Part shown: positions 44,495-53,655 of the stretch, piece after piece
Layout of the letters: each line of letters opens with the position of its first letter
Position numbering within the stretch: position 1 is the first letter of the stretch
Origin: Hasllibacter halocynthiae
GTDB lineage: Bacteria > Pseudomonadota > Alphaproteobacteria > Rhodobacterales > Rhodobacteraceae
Assembly: GCF_003003095.1 (NCBI RefSeq)
Contig: NZ_PVTT01000001.1
Location: 434,001-498,000 of the forward strand
Length of the DNA stretch: 64,000 nucleotides
Reading direction: 5' to 3'
Position numbers and translations under genes: made by a program
Notes under the pieces: generated by a model
The model's input: only the letters and a program-made list of their open reading frames with translations
Databases searched by the model: none
What the model was told of the DNA's origin: nothing

Positions 44495-45316
44495 ATGACC
44501 GACATTGAACGGACCGGCATGGCCGGGGGGCCGGATATACGCATGGCTTTGGCTGCCGTGACCCAGCGCACCGTGCAATGGGTCGGAGCCGGCGCTTCCC
44601 TCGCCTTGGTCGCCGGTGGGCTCTGGTGGGGGTGGCAGACCCTCAGCCGTGAAGCGTCCGGCGTCCCGGTGATCCAGGCGTTGGCCGATCCAATGCGCGA
44701 GCGGCCCGCGGATCCGGGCGGACGGGTGATCCCGCACCAGGGATTGTCCGTGAACGCGGTCGCGGGCGGGGACGGCGTCCGACCCGGGGCCGACCGGGTA
44801 ATCCTCGCCCCCGGGCCCGAGGCGCCGCGCGAGGAGGACGTGATCCTCGCCGTCCTGCGGGAGGAGGCGCCCGCGCCAGTTCCCGTGGCGGTCACGTCGC
44901 CCATCGAGGACGCGATCACCGCTGCGCTGAACGCTGATGCCGAGGTGCTGCCCGCCTCCGTGCCGGGGGTGACGCTGTCGCTTCGGCCGCGCGTGCGGCC
45001 CGGCGCGCTCGCCCGCCGGGCCCCCGTGCCCGACGCGCCCGAGATCGCCCCGGAGGCGTTGACCGCTGGTGCGCTGCTCGCGCAGATCGGCACCTTTCCC
45101 GACGAGGACACGGCCCGTGCCGAATGGACGCGCCTCGCCTCCGCGCATCCGGCCCATCTCTCCGGGCGCGAGCGGGTGATCCAGCGGCGCGAGACGGGGG
45201 GACGGTCCTGGGTGCGTCTGCGCGCCGCCGGGTTCGGCGGGCGTCCCGAGGCGGTGCGCTTCTGCGACGCGATGCTCGCGGGGGGCGTCGAATGCGTCCC
45301 GGTCGAGCACCGCTGA
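44495..45316 (+). CDS. SPOR-domain membrane protein
   Basis: A 273-residue protein with one transmembrane helix (about 33-48, LALVAGGLWWGWQTL) and a long periplasmic part. The C-terminal ~80 residues are a SPOR domain (LLAQIGTFPDEDTARAEWTRL; SWVRLRAAGFGG; FCDAM), which binds denuded peptidoglycan at the septum. The linker (about 60-185) is Ala/Pro-rich and likely disordered. ATG 44495 precedes MTDIERTGM; upstream in-frame codons lack homology. It lies between the ArgS-like gene and nagZ. Confidence 0.87.
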   Translation: MTDIERTGMAGGPDIRMALAAVTQRTVQWVGAGASLALVAGGLWWGWQTLSREASGVPVIQALADPMRERPADPGGRVIPHQGLSVNAVAGGDGVRPGADRVILAPGPEAPREEDVILAVLREEAPAPVPVAVTSPIEDAITAALNADAEVLPASVPGVTLSLRPRVRPGALARRAPVPDAPEIAPEALTAGALLAQIGTFPDEDTARAEWTRLASAHPAHLSGRERVIQRRETGGRSWVRLRAAGFGGRPEAVRFCDAMLAGGVECVPVEHR

Positions 45317-45317
45317 C

Positions 45318-46313
45318 ATGCCGGGCGCCTACGCATTCGGCTGCGCCGGCACCACGATCACCCCGGGGGAGAGGGCCTTCTTCCGCGAGGCCGACCCGTG
45401 GGGCTTCATCCTCTTCGCGCGCAACGTGCAGACGAAGGATCAGCTGCGCGCGCTGACCGGCGACCTGCGCGAGGCGGTGGGTCGGCACGTGCCGATCCTG
45501 ATCGACCAGGAGGGGGGACGCGTGCAGCGGATGGGCCCACCCGTCTGGCGCCGCTACCTGCCCGCGCTGGACGCGATCCGCGCCGCGGGCGAGCGGCCGG
45601 AGAGGGCGATGTGGATCCGCCAGCGCCTGATCTCGCAGGAGCTGCACGAGGTCGGCATCGACGTGAACTGCGTTCCCTGCCTTGACCTCCTCTACCCGCG
45701 GACGCACCCGATCCTGGCGAACCGCCTCTACGGCTCGACCGTGGAGGAGGTCGTCCGGATCGCCCGCGCCGTGGTCGCAGGGGGCAAAGCGGGCGGCGTG
45801 CTGCCGGTCGTCAAGCATCTGCCGGGCTACGGCCGGATGCGGGTCGACCCGCACTTGGGCCTGCCGCGCCTCTCTGCGCCGGTTGAAGAACTGTCCGACA
45901 CCGATTTCGCCCCGTTCCGCGAATTCGCCGACGAAGCGATGGGAATGACCGCCCACGTGCTGATCCCCCAGATCGACGAGACCACGCCGGTCACCCTCTC
46001 GCGCGAGGGGATCGACTTCCTCCGCGCGGAGATGGGTTGGGACGCGCTTCTGATGACCGACGACATCTCGATGGAGGCCCTGCAGGGGACGGCGGCGGAG
46101 CGGGGCGAGCGGGCCGTCGCCGCCGGGTGCGACGTCGTCCTGCATTGCAACGGCGAGATGGCCGAGATGGAGGGGATAGCCGCGCGGTGCGGAATGCTTT
46201 CCAACGGCGCGTTACGCCGCGCCGCCGCCGTGCCTCCGGCCCCCGCCCCCCAGGAAAGTGACATCCCCGCCCTGATCGCCGAATACGAGGAGATCGTCGG
46301 GAGGGTTCCGTGA
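45318..46313 (+). CDS. nagZ: Beta-N-acetylhexosaminidase
   Basis: A 331-residue GH3 enzyme that removes GlcNAc from cell-wall muropeptides during recycling. The N-terminal FGCAGTTITPGERAFF, LIDQEGGRVQRM and the nucleophile aspartate in MTDDISMEAL are present. The loop with the catalytic His/Asp reads KHLPGYG and VDPH, slightly unlike the usual KHFPGHG and DSH. It follows the SPOR gene after one base and overlaps scpA by four bases. Confidence 0.92.
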   Translation: MPGAYAFGCAGTTITPGERAFFREADPWGFILFARNVQTKDQLRALTGDLREAVGRHVPILIDQEGGRVQRMGPPVWRRYLPALDAIRAAGERPERAMWIRQRLISQELHEVGIDVNCVPCLDLLYPRTHPILANRLYGSTVEEVVRIARAVVAGGKAGGVLPVVKHLPGYGRMRVDPHLGLPRLSAPVEELSDTDFAPFREFADEAMGMTAHVLIPQIDETTPVTLSREGIDFLRAEMGWDALLMTDDISMEALQGTAAERGERAVAAGCDVVLHCNGEMAEMEGIAARCGMLSNGALRRAAAVPPAPAPQESDIPALIAEYEEIVGRVP

Positions 46314-47062
46314 GCGAAGTCGAAGAGAGGTTGCAGGCCGAGGCGTTCCTCGTGGACGTGGAGGGCTACGAGGGCCCGCTCGACCTGCTGCTCGCCATGG
46401 CGCGGACGCAGAAGGTCGATCTGCGCCAGGTCAGCGTCCTGTCCCTCGCCGAGCAGTATCTCGCTTTCACACGCGAGGCGGCGGCCGTCAGGCTCGAGCT
46501 CGCGGCCGACTACCTCGTGATGGCGGCGTGGCTGGCCTTGCTGAAGTCCCGCCTCCTCCTGCCGCCCGACCCGGAGGAGGAGGGGCCGGGCGCGGAGGAA
46601 CTGGCCGATCACCTGGCCTTCCAGCTCCAACGGCTGGAGGCGATGCGCGAGGCGGGCGCACGGCTCATGGCGCTGGACCGGCTAGGGCGCGAGCGGTTCG
46701 CGCGCGGTGCGCCGGAGGCGGTCGAGACGGCCGTGACGATCCGCTATCGGGCGAACGTGCTCGATCTGATGCAGGCCTATGCGCGCATCCGCACCCGCGA
46801 CGAGTTTCGGCCCTACGCGGTGGACCGCACGGACCTCGACACGATGGAGGCCGCGCTGGAGCGGCTCCGCCGCATCGTCGGCGGCGTACCCTCCTGGACC
46901 AACCTGATGGACTTCCTGCCTGATGGATGGACCCGTGGGAAGCGGGGGCGTTCGGCCGCGGCGGCGACTTTCGCGGCCTCGCTCGAGTTGGCGAAGGCCG
47001 GCCGGATCGCGATCCGCCAGGCGGGCACATTCGAGCCGATAGAGATCCGGACCCGTGACTGA
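46310..47062 (+). CDS. scpA: Segregation and condensation protein A
   Basis: A 250-residue kleisin that joins SMC heads in chromosome condensation. It starts with FLVDVEGYEGPLDLLLAMAR, the N-terminal SMC-binding helix, then LRQVSVLSLAEQYLAF and LVMAAWLALLKSRLLLP, and ends with winged-helix residues FAASLELAKAGRIAIRQ. The GTG at 46310 overlaps nagZ by four bases. It is followed by scpB with an eight-base overlap. Confidence 0.95.
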   Translation: MSEVEERLQAEAFLVDVEGYEGPLDLLLAMARTQKVDLRQVSVLSLAEQYLAFTREAAAVRLELAADYLVMAAWLALLKSRLLLPPDPEEEGPGAEELADHLAFQLQRLEAMREAGARLMALDRLGRERFARGAPEAVETAVTIRYRANVLDLMQAYARIRTRDEFRPYAVDRTDLDTMEAALERLRRIVGGVPSWTNLMDFLPDGWTRGKRGRSAAAATFAASLELAKAGRIAIRQAGTFEPIEIRTRD

Positions 47063-47741
47063 CGGCAGCGCCAACACCGATGCGCCGCCCGCAAGCGCGC
47101 CCGCGCAGGAGCGCCTGTTCGACGCGCCCCCCGCGGCCGAGCAGGAGCGGATGGCCGAGGCGATCCTCTTCGCCGCCGCCGAGCCGATGCGGCTGCAGGA
47201 CCTCGCCGCACGCCTTCCCGAGGGATCGGACCCCGCGCGGGCCATCGAGGCGCTGCGCCGTCGCTACGAGGGCAGAGGGATCGTGCTGGAGGGCGCCGGC
47301 GGCGGCTTCGCGTTCCGCACGGCGCGCGACCTCGCCTTCCTGATGCGGCGCGAGACGCTGCGGACGCGCAAGCTGTCGCGCGCCGCGATCGAAACGCTCG
47401 CCATCGTCGCCTACCATCAACCGACCAGCCGCGCCGAGATCGAGGAGATACGCGGCGTCTCCGTCAGCACCGGCACGCTTGAGCAGCTTCTCGAACTGGA
47501 CTGGATCGGCCTGGGCAAGCGGCGCGAGACCCCGGGGCGTCCCGTCACCTACGTGACGACGCGCGCGTTCCTCGATCATTTCGGCCTCGGCAGCCCCCGC
47601 GATCTGCCGGGCCTGAAGGAGCTGCGGCAGGCCGGGCTCCTCGAGAACCGCCCGCCGCCGGGAACGCCGTTGCCCGAGGACGACCAGCGCCCGCTCCCCA
47701 TCGGGGGGGACGAACGAGACGCATCCGAGGAGGACCGATGA
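47055..47741 (+). CDS. scpB: Segregation and condensation protein B
   Basis: A 228-residue winged-helix protein that joins ScpA and SMC. An alanine-rich leader precedes EQERMAEAILFAAAEPMRL; two winged-helix units follow, including TLAIVAYHQPTSRAEIEEIRG and LGKRRETPGRPVTYVTT. The GTG at 47055 starts inside the scpA stop region. Its stop overlaps the start of the next small gene (ATGA). Confidence 0.94.
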   Translation: MTDGSANTDAPPASAPAQERLFDAPPAAEQERMAEAILFAAAEPMRLQDLAARLPEGSDPARAIEALRRRYEGRGIVLEGAGGGFAFRTARDLAFLMRRETLRTRKLSRAAIETLAIVAYHQPTSRAEIEEIRGVSVSTGTLEQLLELDWIGLGKRRETPGRPVTYVTTRAFLDHFGLGSPRDLPGLKELRQAGLLENRPPPGTPLPEDDQRPLPIGGDERDASEEDR

Positions 47742-47884
47742 GCTTCGACCGCATCGTGCAGATGATCCTGCGCCAAGTGATGAACCGGCTGATCCGGGGC
47801 GGCGTGAACGCCGGGATGGATGCCGGGGGGCGCGCTGCACGGCGGCGGAGCGGCGCCTCGAAAAGCGACCGACCCCGCCGCTGA
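47738..47884 (+). CDS. 48-residue conserved small protein after scpB
   Basis: A gene too short for most predictors. It reads MSFDRIVQMILRQVMNRLIR, then a Gly-rich stretch and a basic tail rich in Arg and Lys. The ATG overlaps the scpB stop (ATGA), so translation is coupled. Similar short, basic proteins are found after scpB in related genomes as far as can be recalled. The N-terminal half could form an amphipathic helix. Confidence 0.65.
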   Translation: MSFDRIVQMILRQVMNRLIRGGVNAGMDAGGRAARRRSGASKSDRPRR

Positions 47885-47915
47885 GGGCCTATTCCGGCGC
47901 CCCTAGGGCAGCCCG

Positions 47916-48974
47916 TCAGGCGAAATGCTTGGAGAGCTTCAGGCCCTGACCCTGGTAGTTCGACCCCAGCCCCGCGCCGTAGAGACGGCTGGGGCGTTCG
48001 GCCATCCGCTCGTACACGAGGCGCCCGACGACCTGTCCGTGCTCGAGGACGAAGGGCGCCTCGTGGCAGCGTACCTCCAGCACGCCGCGCGCGGGGGTGC
48101 CGTGACCGAAGCCGGGATCGAAGAACCCCGCGTAATGGACCCGGAACTCGCCCACCATGGCGAGGTAGGGGGCCATCTCGGCCGCGTATCCTGGCGGGAT
48201 GTGCACCGCCTCGCGGCTGACGAGGATGTAGAACGCCCCGGGGTCCAGGATCAGGTGGTCGCGGCGCGCGTGAAGCGGTTCCCAGAACTCGGCTGCCTCG
48301 TGCGCGGCGACGCGGCGCATATCGACGGCGCCGGAGTGCGGCTTGGCCCGCCAGCCGACGATCCCCTCTCGCGCGAGGTCGACGGAGAAGCGCAGGCCGT
48401 CCTCGATGAGGGCGGGGCGGTCGACCAACCTCTCGGCCTCGTGGAGGGACGCGAGCGCCTCGTCGTCCAGCCGCGCCTCGCCGCGGCGGAAACGTATCTG
48501 GCAGAGCGCCAGGCCAGCGTCGATCACCACGGAGAAGGACCTCGGGCAGATCTCGACCCAGAGCGGCCCTCGATAGCCGGGCGGGACGCGGTCGAACTCG
48601 CTTCCGTCGTCGGTGATGACGCGGGTCAGAAGGTCCAGGCGACCTGTCGAGGACTTGGCGTTGCAGGTTGCCGAAAGGTCCGGCGGAAGGGCCAGCGCCT
48701 CCTCCAGCGGCACGAGATAGACGCACCCTCGCTCCAGCACCGCACCGTTCCCGATCGCGAAGGAGTGCATCTCGAACTCGGCCAGCCGGTCCGCTACGCT
48801 TCGTCCCTCGCCCGCGAGGAAGGATGCCCGGACCCGGTGGGCCCGCTGCCCGAGCCGCAGGTCGAGCGACGCTGGCTGCACCTGCCCGTCCGTGATCGGC
48901 GCGCCCTTCGCGAGGATCGTTCCCTCGACGATCAGCGCGTCGATGCTCTGACAGGGAAGAACGCCGTCGGTCAT
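47916..48974 (-). CDS. dcd: 2'-deoxycytidine 5'-triphosphate deaminase, double-domain form
   Basis: A 352-residue protein with two dUTPase/Dcd-like halves. The first (1-~170) has QPASLDLRLG, and SATCNAKSSTGRLDL with RVITDDGSEFD; the second (~185-345) has DPGAFYILVSREAVHIPPGYAAEM and FFDPGFGHGTPARG, where the family catalytic glycine-rich loop lies. These proteins make dUMP precursors from dCTP. The first half shows an ASLD motif and the second a HARRDHLIL segment; which half is catalytic is not clear. It is transcribed away from the tRNA-Pro. Confidence 0.9.
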   Translation of the reverse strand: MTDGVLPCQSIDALIVEGTILAKGAPITDGQVQPASLDLRLGQRAHRVRASFLAGEGRSVADRLAEFEMHSFAIGNGAVLERGCVYLVPLEEALALPPDLSATCNAKSSTGRLDLLTRVITDDGSEFDRVPPGYRGPLWVEICPRSFSVVIDAGLALCQIRFRRGEARLDDEALASLHEAERLVDRPALIEDGLRFSVDLAREGIVGWRAKPHSGAVDMRRVAAHEAAEFWEPLHARRDHLILDPGAFYILVSREAVHIPPGYAAEMAPYLAMVGEFRVHYAGFFDPGFGHGTPARGVLEVRCHEAPFVLEHGQVVGRLVYERMAERPSRLYGAGLGSNYQGQGLKLSKHFA

Positions 48975-49027
48975 TTCGGTCCTTCGGAGCGAAACGCCCC
49001 GCCCCGGCGGAGGCGAGGCGTTCTCTA

Positions 49028-49104
49028 TGGTCGGGCTAGCAGGACTCGAACCTGCGACCTTCCGTCCCCCAGACGGACGCGCTACCAGGCTGCGCCATAG
49101 CCCG
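49028..49104 (-). tRNA. tRNA-Pro (anticodon GGG)
   Basis: A 77-base tRNA read on the minus strand with a seven-pair acceptor stem (CGGGCTA with TAGCCCG), discriminator A and an encoded CCA. The D-arm GCGCAGCCTGGTAGCGC, the anticodon loop CTGGGGG, and the T-arm GCAGGTTCGAGTCCTGC are standard. The anticodon is GGG, which reads CCC/CCU proline codons, common in this genome. Confidence 0.97.
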
Positions 49105-49157
49105 CCGGAGGCCCCTCTACCAAGCGCGGCGGCGGGGGCAAGCCCCTTGGGGGCGCT

Positions 49158-50210
49158 TCATCCCTCCATCCTGTGGAGAAGATCGCGCATGCGGCCTTCG
49201 ATCCGCCGGAGCGACGCGCGCTCGATCGCGCGAAAGCGACGCCAATGCGGTCGGGACGGTCGCAGCGGAGGCAGCGGAACCTCGTCGTCATCCGCGGGAT
49301 CGGACGGCAAGGCGGCGAGGAGGCCCGAGAAACGGCCCGCTTCTTCCGGCACCAAGGCAGGCCCCAGACGCTGCGCTGCGAAGAGCCGGGACGGAGGGGC
49401 GTCATCGGTTTCTCCGGCCATGACTTTTCCATCCTCCGAAGGAACCTTCTCCTTGACGAAGCGATCGTCGCCCGCCGCTGTCTCGCCCATGGCGTGGGCG
49501 GCCATGTCGGAAAACGCCGCGGGGTCTTCGTGACGGGCTCCTTCACCGGCGGACGGCAGGCCGGAGGAGGGCTCGGTTGTTCCGTCGGCGTCCGAACCGT
49601 CCTCGCTGCCCGTGGCCTTCGACTGGGGGTGGGAGAGTCCATCCGCGGCCGGATCGTTCTTCTCGAAGGGCGCCACGTTCCGATCCCCTGCAGGTTCCGA
49701 TCCGGCGGGGGGGGCATCTCCATCGGCAGGAGGCGCGGGGGCTGCGGGAAGCGGGCGATCGTCTCCGGCTCGCGGTGAGGCGCCATCGCCGGCCGTACCC
49801 AGGCCGCCGCCCTCCACCGTGCCGCCGGTGGGTCGCGGCATGTACGCTGCCGCTTCGGCACCCCGGGACGCATCCGTGCCGCCGTCCTCGTCCGGCTTCG
49901 CGGCGGAGGTGCCTTCGACCGCGTCGTCCTCCGGATCGACGGGGGCGCCCTTGGCCGCGACGGCTGCCGGACCGTCCTCCCGCATCATCTTCTGGACGCC
50001 CTTGATCGTCATCCCTTCGTCATGGAGGAGCGTCCGGATCCCCGACAGCAGCGCCACGTCGTCCGGCCGGTAATAGCGACGGCCCCCGGCGCGCTTGACG
50101 GGCTTCACCTGCGTGAACTTCGTCTCCCAGAAGCGGATGACATGAGCCTGGACGCCCAGTACTTCGGCCGCCTCGGAGATCGTGCGGAACGCCCCGGCGG
50201 CCTTCGCCAT
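49158..50210 (-). CDS. MerR family transcriptional regulator with long disordered linker
   Basis: A 350-residue protein. The N-terminal ~80 residues are a MerR-type winged helix ([35 protein letters not shown]). Residues ~82-310 are Asp/Glu/Gly/Pro/Ala-rich low complexity, and the C-terminal ~40 residues form a short helix ([18 protein letters not shown]). It sits directly downstream of ihfA, the usual place in Rhodobacterales, where the partner role is unknown. The linker is unusually long for MerR. Confidence 0.88.
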   Translation of the reverse strand: MAKAAGAFRTISEAAEVLGVQAHVIRFWETKFTQVKPVKRAGGRRYYRPDDVALLSGIRTLLHDEGMTIKGVQKMMREDGPAAVAAKGAPVDPEDDAVEGTSAAKPDEDGGTDASRGAEAAAYMPRPTGGTVEGGGLGTAGDGASPRAGDDRPLPAAPAPPADGDAPPAGSEPAGDRNVAPFEKNDPAADGLSHPQSKATGSEDGSDADGTTEPSSGLPSAGEGARHEDPAAFSDMAAHAMGETAAGDDRFVKEKVPSEDGKVMAGETDDAPPSRLFAAQRLGPALVPEEAGRFSGLLAALPSDPADDDEVPLPPLRPSRPHWRRFRAIERASLRRIEGRMRDLLHRMEG

Positions 50211-50214
50211 GGCG

Positions 50215-50523
50215 TCAGCTCACCGGGGCCGGCGCATCCGCCACCCGGTCGCGCATCAGGTGCGACGGCCGGAAGGAGAGGACCTTGCGCGGCGCGATCG
50301 GCACCTCTTCGCCGGTCTTCGGGTTGCGGCCGATGCGCTCGGCCTTCTGACGAACGCTGAACGTTCCGAAGCCCGATATCTTCACCTGCTCGCCCCGCAC
50401 GAGCGCGTCGGAAACATGCTCGAGCACGGATTCGACCAGGCCAGCGCTCTCGTTGCGGGAAAGGCCGACCTCACGGTACACAGCCTCGCTCAAATCCATA
50501 CGCGTCAGGGTTTTCCCGGCCAT
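50215..50523 (-). CDS. ihfA: Integration host factor subunit alpha
   Basis: A 102-residue DNA-bending protein that pairs with IhfB. It begins [20 protein letters not shown], has [20 protein letters not shown] and the intercalating proline in [11 protein letters not shown]. Its stop lies four bases before the MerR start. The gene follows fabH by about 90 bases. Confidence 0.96.
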   Translation of the reverse strand: MAGKTLTRMDLSEAVYREVGLSRNESAGLVESVLEHVSDALVRGEQVKISGFGTFSVRQKAERIGRNPKTGEEVPIAPRKVLSFRPSHLMRDRVADAPAPVS

Positions 50524-50616
50524 CTGCTTTCCCCATCCCTATCCCCCCAAGCCTGCCGGAAGGAACGCGGGGCGGTCAACCCGAACAGGGGCGGAACGAC
50601 GGCGGCCCCGTTCCGG

Positions 50617-51573
50617 TCAGAGGCGGAACGCGACCGCGCCCCAGACGAGCCCGCCGCCGATGGCTTCGCAGACCACGATCTGCCCCTCTCGCAGCCGTCC
50701 GTCCGCGCGGCCCGCTGCCAGCGCCAGGGGGATCGAGGCGGCCGACGTGTTGCCGTGGTCCTGGACGGTGACGATCACCTTCTCCATCGGGGTCCGCAGC
50801 TTCTTCGCGGTCCCTTCGATGATGCGGACGTTCGCCTGGTGGGGAACCACCCAATCGACGTCGCCATGATCGAGGCCCGCGTGTTCCAAGGCGGCCGTCG
50901 CCGTCTGCGCGAGCTTCGAGACCGCGTGGCGGAATACCTCGCGCCCCTGCATCCTGAGCTTGCCGGAGGTGCCACCCATGCTGACGCCGCCATCGACGTA
51001 GAGAAGGTCGGCGTAGGAGCCGTCGGAGTTCAGGTCGACCCCGAGGATGCCGCGCTCGCCCTCGCGCGCCTCCAGCAGGACCGCTCCGGCGCCGTCGCCG
51101 AAGAGGACGCAGGTGCCGCGGTCCTCGAAGTCGAGGATGCGGGAATAGGTCTCCGCCCCGACCACGAGGACCCGCCGCGCGAGGCCGGCGCGGATCAGCG
51201 CGTCGGCGTTCCCCATGGCGAAGACGAACCCCGCGCAGGCCGCCATGATGTCGTAGGAGAAGCCCCGCACGCCCAAGGCGGACTGGGTCTTCACCGCCGT
51301 GGAGGGAAACGTCTGGTCCGGCGTGGTCGTCGCCACGATCACCGCGTCGACCTCGGCCGGATCGACCCCGGCATCGACGAGCGCGGCCCGTCCCGCGGCG
51401 ATGGCCAGATCGCTCGTCAACTCGCCGTCCGCCGCGAAGTGGCGGCGTTCGATCCCCGTCCTCTCGCGGATCCAGGCGTCGGACGTGTCGAGGAAGCCCG
51501 AGAACCAGTCGTTCGGGACGACGCGGTCGGGCAAATGGGCGCCGATGCCCGTGATCACCGCACGTACGGTCAT
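50617..51573 (-). CDS. fabH: Beta-ketoacyl-ACP synthase III
   Basis: A 318-residue thiolase-fold enzyme that starts fatty acid synthesis by condensing acetyl-CoA with malonyl-ACP. The catalytic Cys is in MAACAGFVFAMG, the His in VPHQANVRII and the Asn in HGNTSAAS. Its ATG overlaps the plsX stop (ATGA). It precedes ihfA. Confidence 0.97.
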   Translation of the reverse strand: MTVRAVITGIGAHLPDRVVPNDWFSGFLDTSDAWIRERTGIERRHFAADGELTSDLAIAAGRAALVDAGVDPAEVDAVIVATTTPDQTFPSTAVKTQSALGVRGFSYDIMAACAGFVFAMGNADALIRAGLARRVLVVGAETYSRILDFEDRGTCVLFGDGAGAVLLEAREGERGILGVDLNSDGSYADLLYVDGGVSMGGTSGKLRMQGREVFRHAVSKLAQTATAALEHAGLDHGDVDWVVPHQANVRIIEGTAKKLRTPMEKVIVTVQDHGNTSAASIPLALAAGRADGRLREGQIVVCEAIGGGLVWGAVAFRL

Positions 51574-52670
51574 TCTTCGACCTCCCCGGCGATCTCGCCC
51601 ACCTCGGCAAGGCGCATGGCCAGCCGCTCCTCGAATCCGGATCGGACGAGCCGTGCGGACAGCCCGATCGCCGCGGCGACCCCGGTCGCGTCCGCTCCGC
51701 CATGCGACTTCACCACCGTCCCACCGAGCCCCAGGAAGACGCCGCCGTTTACGCGGCGAGGATCGATCCGCTGGCGCAGGCGCCTGAGCGAGCTCAGCGC
51801 GAAGAGCGCGCCGAGGCGCGACAGGGGGGAGTGGGTGAACGCGCCCTGCAGAAGGTCGCCGACCAGCTTGGCCGTTCCCTCGCCCGTCTTCAACGCGACG
51901 TTCCCGGTGAAGCCGTCCGTGACGACGACGTCCACGCGGTCGCCCGGGATGTCGCCCCCCTCGACGAAGCCGACATAGTCGAACCCGGCATCGTCAGCGG
52001 CGGCTGCGATGGCCTGCCCGGCCTCTCGTATCTCCGGGCGGCCCTTGTGATCCTCGGTTCCGACGTTGAGCAACCCGACCCGCGGGCGCCCGAGCCCGAG
52101 CCCGTTCCGCGCATACGACGCCCCCATGAGCGCGTACTGGACCAGATCGCGCGCGTCGGCACGGATGTCCGCGCCCACATCGAGCATTACGTTGAAGCCG
52201 GACGGGTTCCGCGACGGCCAGAGGCAGGCGATCGCCGGGCGCTGCACGCCGGGAAGCTTCCGCAGCCGCAGCATCGAGACCGCCATGAGCGCGCCCGTGT
52301 TCCCGCAGGAGACCACGGCCCGTGCATGACCGTCCCGGACCGCCTCCACGGCGTTCCACATGGAGGTTCCCGCGCCCCGGCGCATCACGGTGGACGGCTT
52401 GTCCTGCATGGACACGACCTCGGAGGTGTGCCGCACCTCCGCGATCGCCCCGAGCCCCCTCCGGTCGATCTCGGCGGTGAGGGCCTCGCCGTCGCCATGA
52501 AGGATGACAGCGAGATCGGGGTCGTGCGCCGCGGCCTCCGCAACACCTTTCACGACGGCCCCCGGCCCCCGGTCACCGCCCATCGCATCGACCGAGATCA
52601 CCGTCCGACGCGGGGGGGACGGATCGCCGGCCCGGATGTCGGCGGGTTCGGTCACGGTCGGACCGGGCAA
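51570..52670 (-). CDS. plsX: Phosphate acyltransferase PlsX
   Basis: A 366-residue enzyme that makes acyl-phosphate from acyl-ACP for phosphatidic acid synthesis. VISVDAMGGDRGPGAVVKG opens the fold, followed by SVSMLRLRKLPGVQRPAIA and LLNVGTEDHKG. TTG 52670 comes seven bases after the rpmF stop; GTG 52655 is also possible, and both add about 20 residues before the usual family start. It overlaps fabH by four bases, and rpmF lies just upstream. Confidence 0.95.
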   Translation of the reverse strand: MPGPTVTEPADIRAGDPSPPRRTVISVDAMGGDRGPGAVVKGVAEAAAHDPDLAVILHGDGEALTAEIDRRGLGAIAEVRHTSEVVSMQDKPSTVMRRGAGTSMWNAVEAVRDGHARAVVSCGNTGALMAVSMLRLRKLPGVQRPAIACLWPSRNPSGFNVMLDVGADIRADARDLVQYALMGASYARNGLGLGRPRVGLLNVGTEDHKGRPEIREAGQAIAAAADDAGFDYVGFVEGGDIPGDRVDVVVTDGFTGNVALKTGEGTAKLVGDLLQGAFTHSPLSRLGALFALSSLRRLRQRIDPRRVNGGVFLGLGGTVVKSHGGADATGVAAAIGLSARLVRSGFEERLAMRLAEVGEIAGEVEE

Positions 52671-52677
52671 GGAGGCT

Positions 52678-52881
52678 TCAGGCCGCGTCGTCGTCTAGTT
52701 CGACGGTGTCCTCCGCGAGGACTTCACGGTCCGCGTAATGGCCACATGCGCCGCAGACGTGATGCGGGCGCTTCAGTTCCCCGCAGTTCGGGCACTCGGC
52801 CGGGTTGGACGCCGTCAGGGCATCGTGCGCGCGGCGCATGTTGCGGCGCGACTTCGTGACCTTGTTCTGCGGGACGGCCAT
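52678..52881 (-). CDS. rpmF: 50S ribosomal protein L32
   Basis: A 67-residue ribosomal protein. [20 protein letters not shown] is the universal start; the two zinc-type pairs CPNC and CGACGHY are present. It is the first gene of rpmF-plsX-fabH, a classical alphaproteobacterial order. A candidate promoter lies at 53001-53028. Confidence 0.97.
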   Translation of the reverse strand: MAVPQNKVTKSRRNMRRAHDALTASNPAECPNCGELKRPHHVCGACGHYADREVLAEDTVELDDDAA

Positions 52882-53000
52882 TTGGGAAACCTCGATGTCG
52901 GGCGGGGTCGAAGGACGCCCCGGATGCGTGTCGGATGCCTCGCCGGGCGGCGTGCGCGGCGGACCGGCGCGGGGGATCGGGCCGGGCCGGAAGTCGCGTC

Positions 53001-53028
53001 GATATACGCCGATTCACCCGTGGCGCAA
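53001..53028 (-). promoter_or_regulatory. Possible promoter of rpmF-plsX-fabH
   Basis: On the minus strand, TTGCGC (complement of 53023-53028) is followed by 16 bases and TATATC (complement of 53001-53006), about 120 bases before the rpmF start. The match to sigma-70 consensus is only partial. Confidence 0.3.
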
Positions 53029-53047
53029 CCCTGCGAAGGCGGTGCCT

Positions 53048-53566
53048 TCAGTCCCCCATCCGATCCCTCAGGGCCCGGAGCCCTGCGAGCGGCTTCGCGT
53101 CCTCGTCCGTCATCGCCTCGACGCCCGGGGCGGCGAACACCGCCTCGCCCAGCTCGGCGCCCTCGGCGCGGGGAAAGGCCGGCAGCGCCAGCGAGAGCGC
53201 TTCCTCGAAGAGGGCGGCTGGATCGAACGTCTCGGGCGCCTCTTCCCACTCGTCGTCGTGCCGGGCCATCTCGCGCTCGCCCGCCGGGGCGGGCGGCGCC
53301 TCGCCGTAGCGGCGGACGAGGTCCTCATCGATCCGGGTCGACACCGGAGCGAGCGTCACCCCGCACGGCTGGCGCACCGTGGCGCCGAGCCGCCCGTCGA
53401 AGAGCCATCCCCCCGAGGCCGCGCGCAACGTCCCTTCGAGGCGCGCCTTGGAGAGGCCGGTCAACCCCAGGCGCCCGGCCATGTCCGCAGCCTCGGGCGC
53501 GGAGGGAGCCCAGGACACCGCCATGCCTTCCGGCCCCACGTCCGCCAACCTCAACCGTTCGCTCAT
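53048..53566 (-). CDS. DUF177 (YceD) domain protein
   Basis: A 172-residue protein; the family usually precedes rpmF and affects 23S rRNA or membrane lipids. ATG 53566 gives SERLRLADVGPEGMAV; the internal RQPCGVTLAPVSTRIDEDLVRRYG contains the conserved Cys. The C-terminal part is Glu-rich with FDPAALFEEALSLALPAFP typical of the family. It is divergent from bamE, whose coding region starts 90 bases away. Confidence 0.88.
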   Translation of the reverse strand: MSERLRLADVGPEGMAVSWAPSAPEAADMAGRLGLTGLSKARLEGTLRAASGGWLFDGRLGATVRQPCGVTLAPVSTRIDEDLVRRYGEAPPAPAGEREMARHDDEWEEAPETFDPAALFEEALSLALPAFPRAEGAELGEAVFAAPGVEAMTDEDAKPLAGLRALRDRMGD

Positions 53567-53655
53567 CGCACGCCTCCGACTTGCCCCGCCGCGCCCGCAC
53601 CCTGTAAGCCGCTGCAAAGGGGCGGACCAGACCGCCCGGCGCACGGGGACGACCG

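Noticed and set aside
49027-49533. Plus-strand frame beginning with GLEPATFRPPDGRATRLRHS-like residues
   Set aside because: This is the well-known false protein read from the opposite strand of a tRNA-Pro gene.
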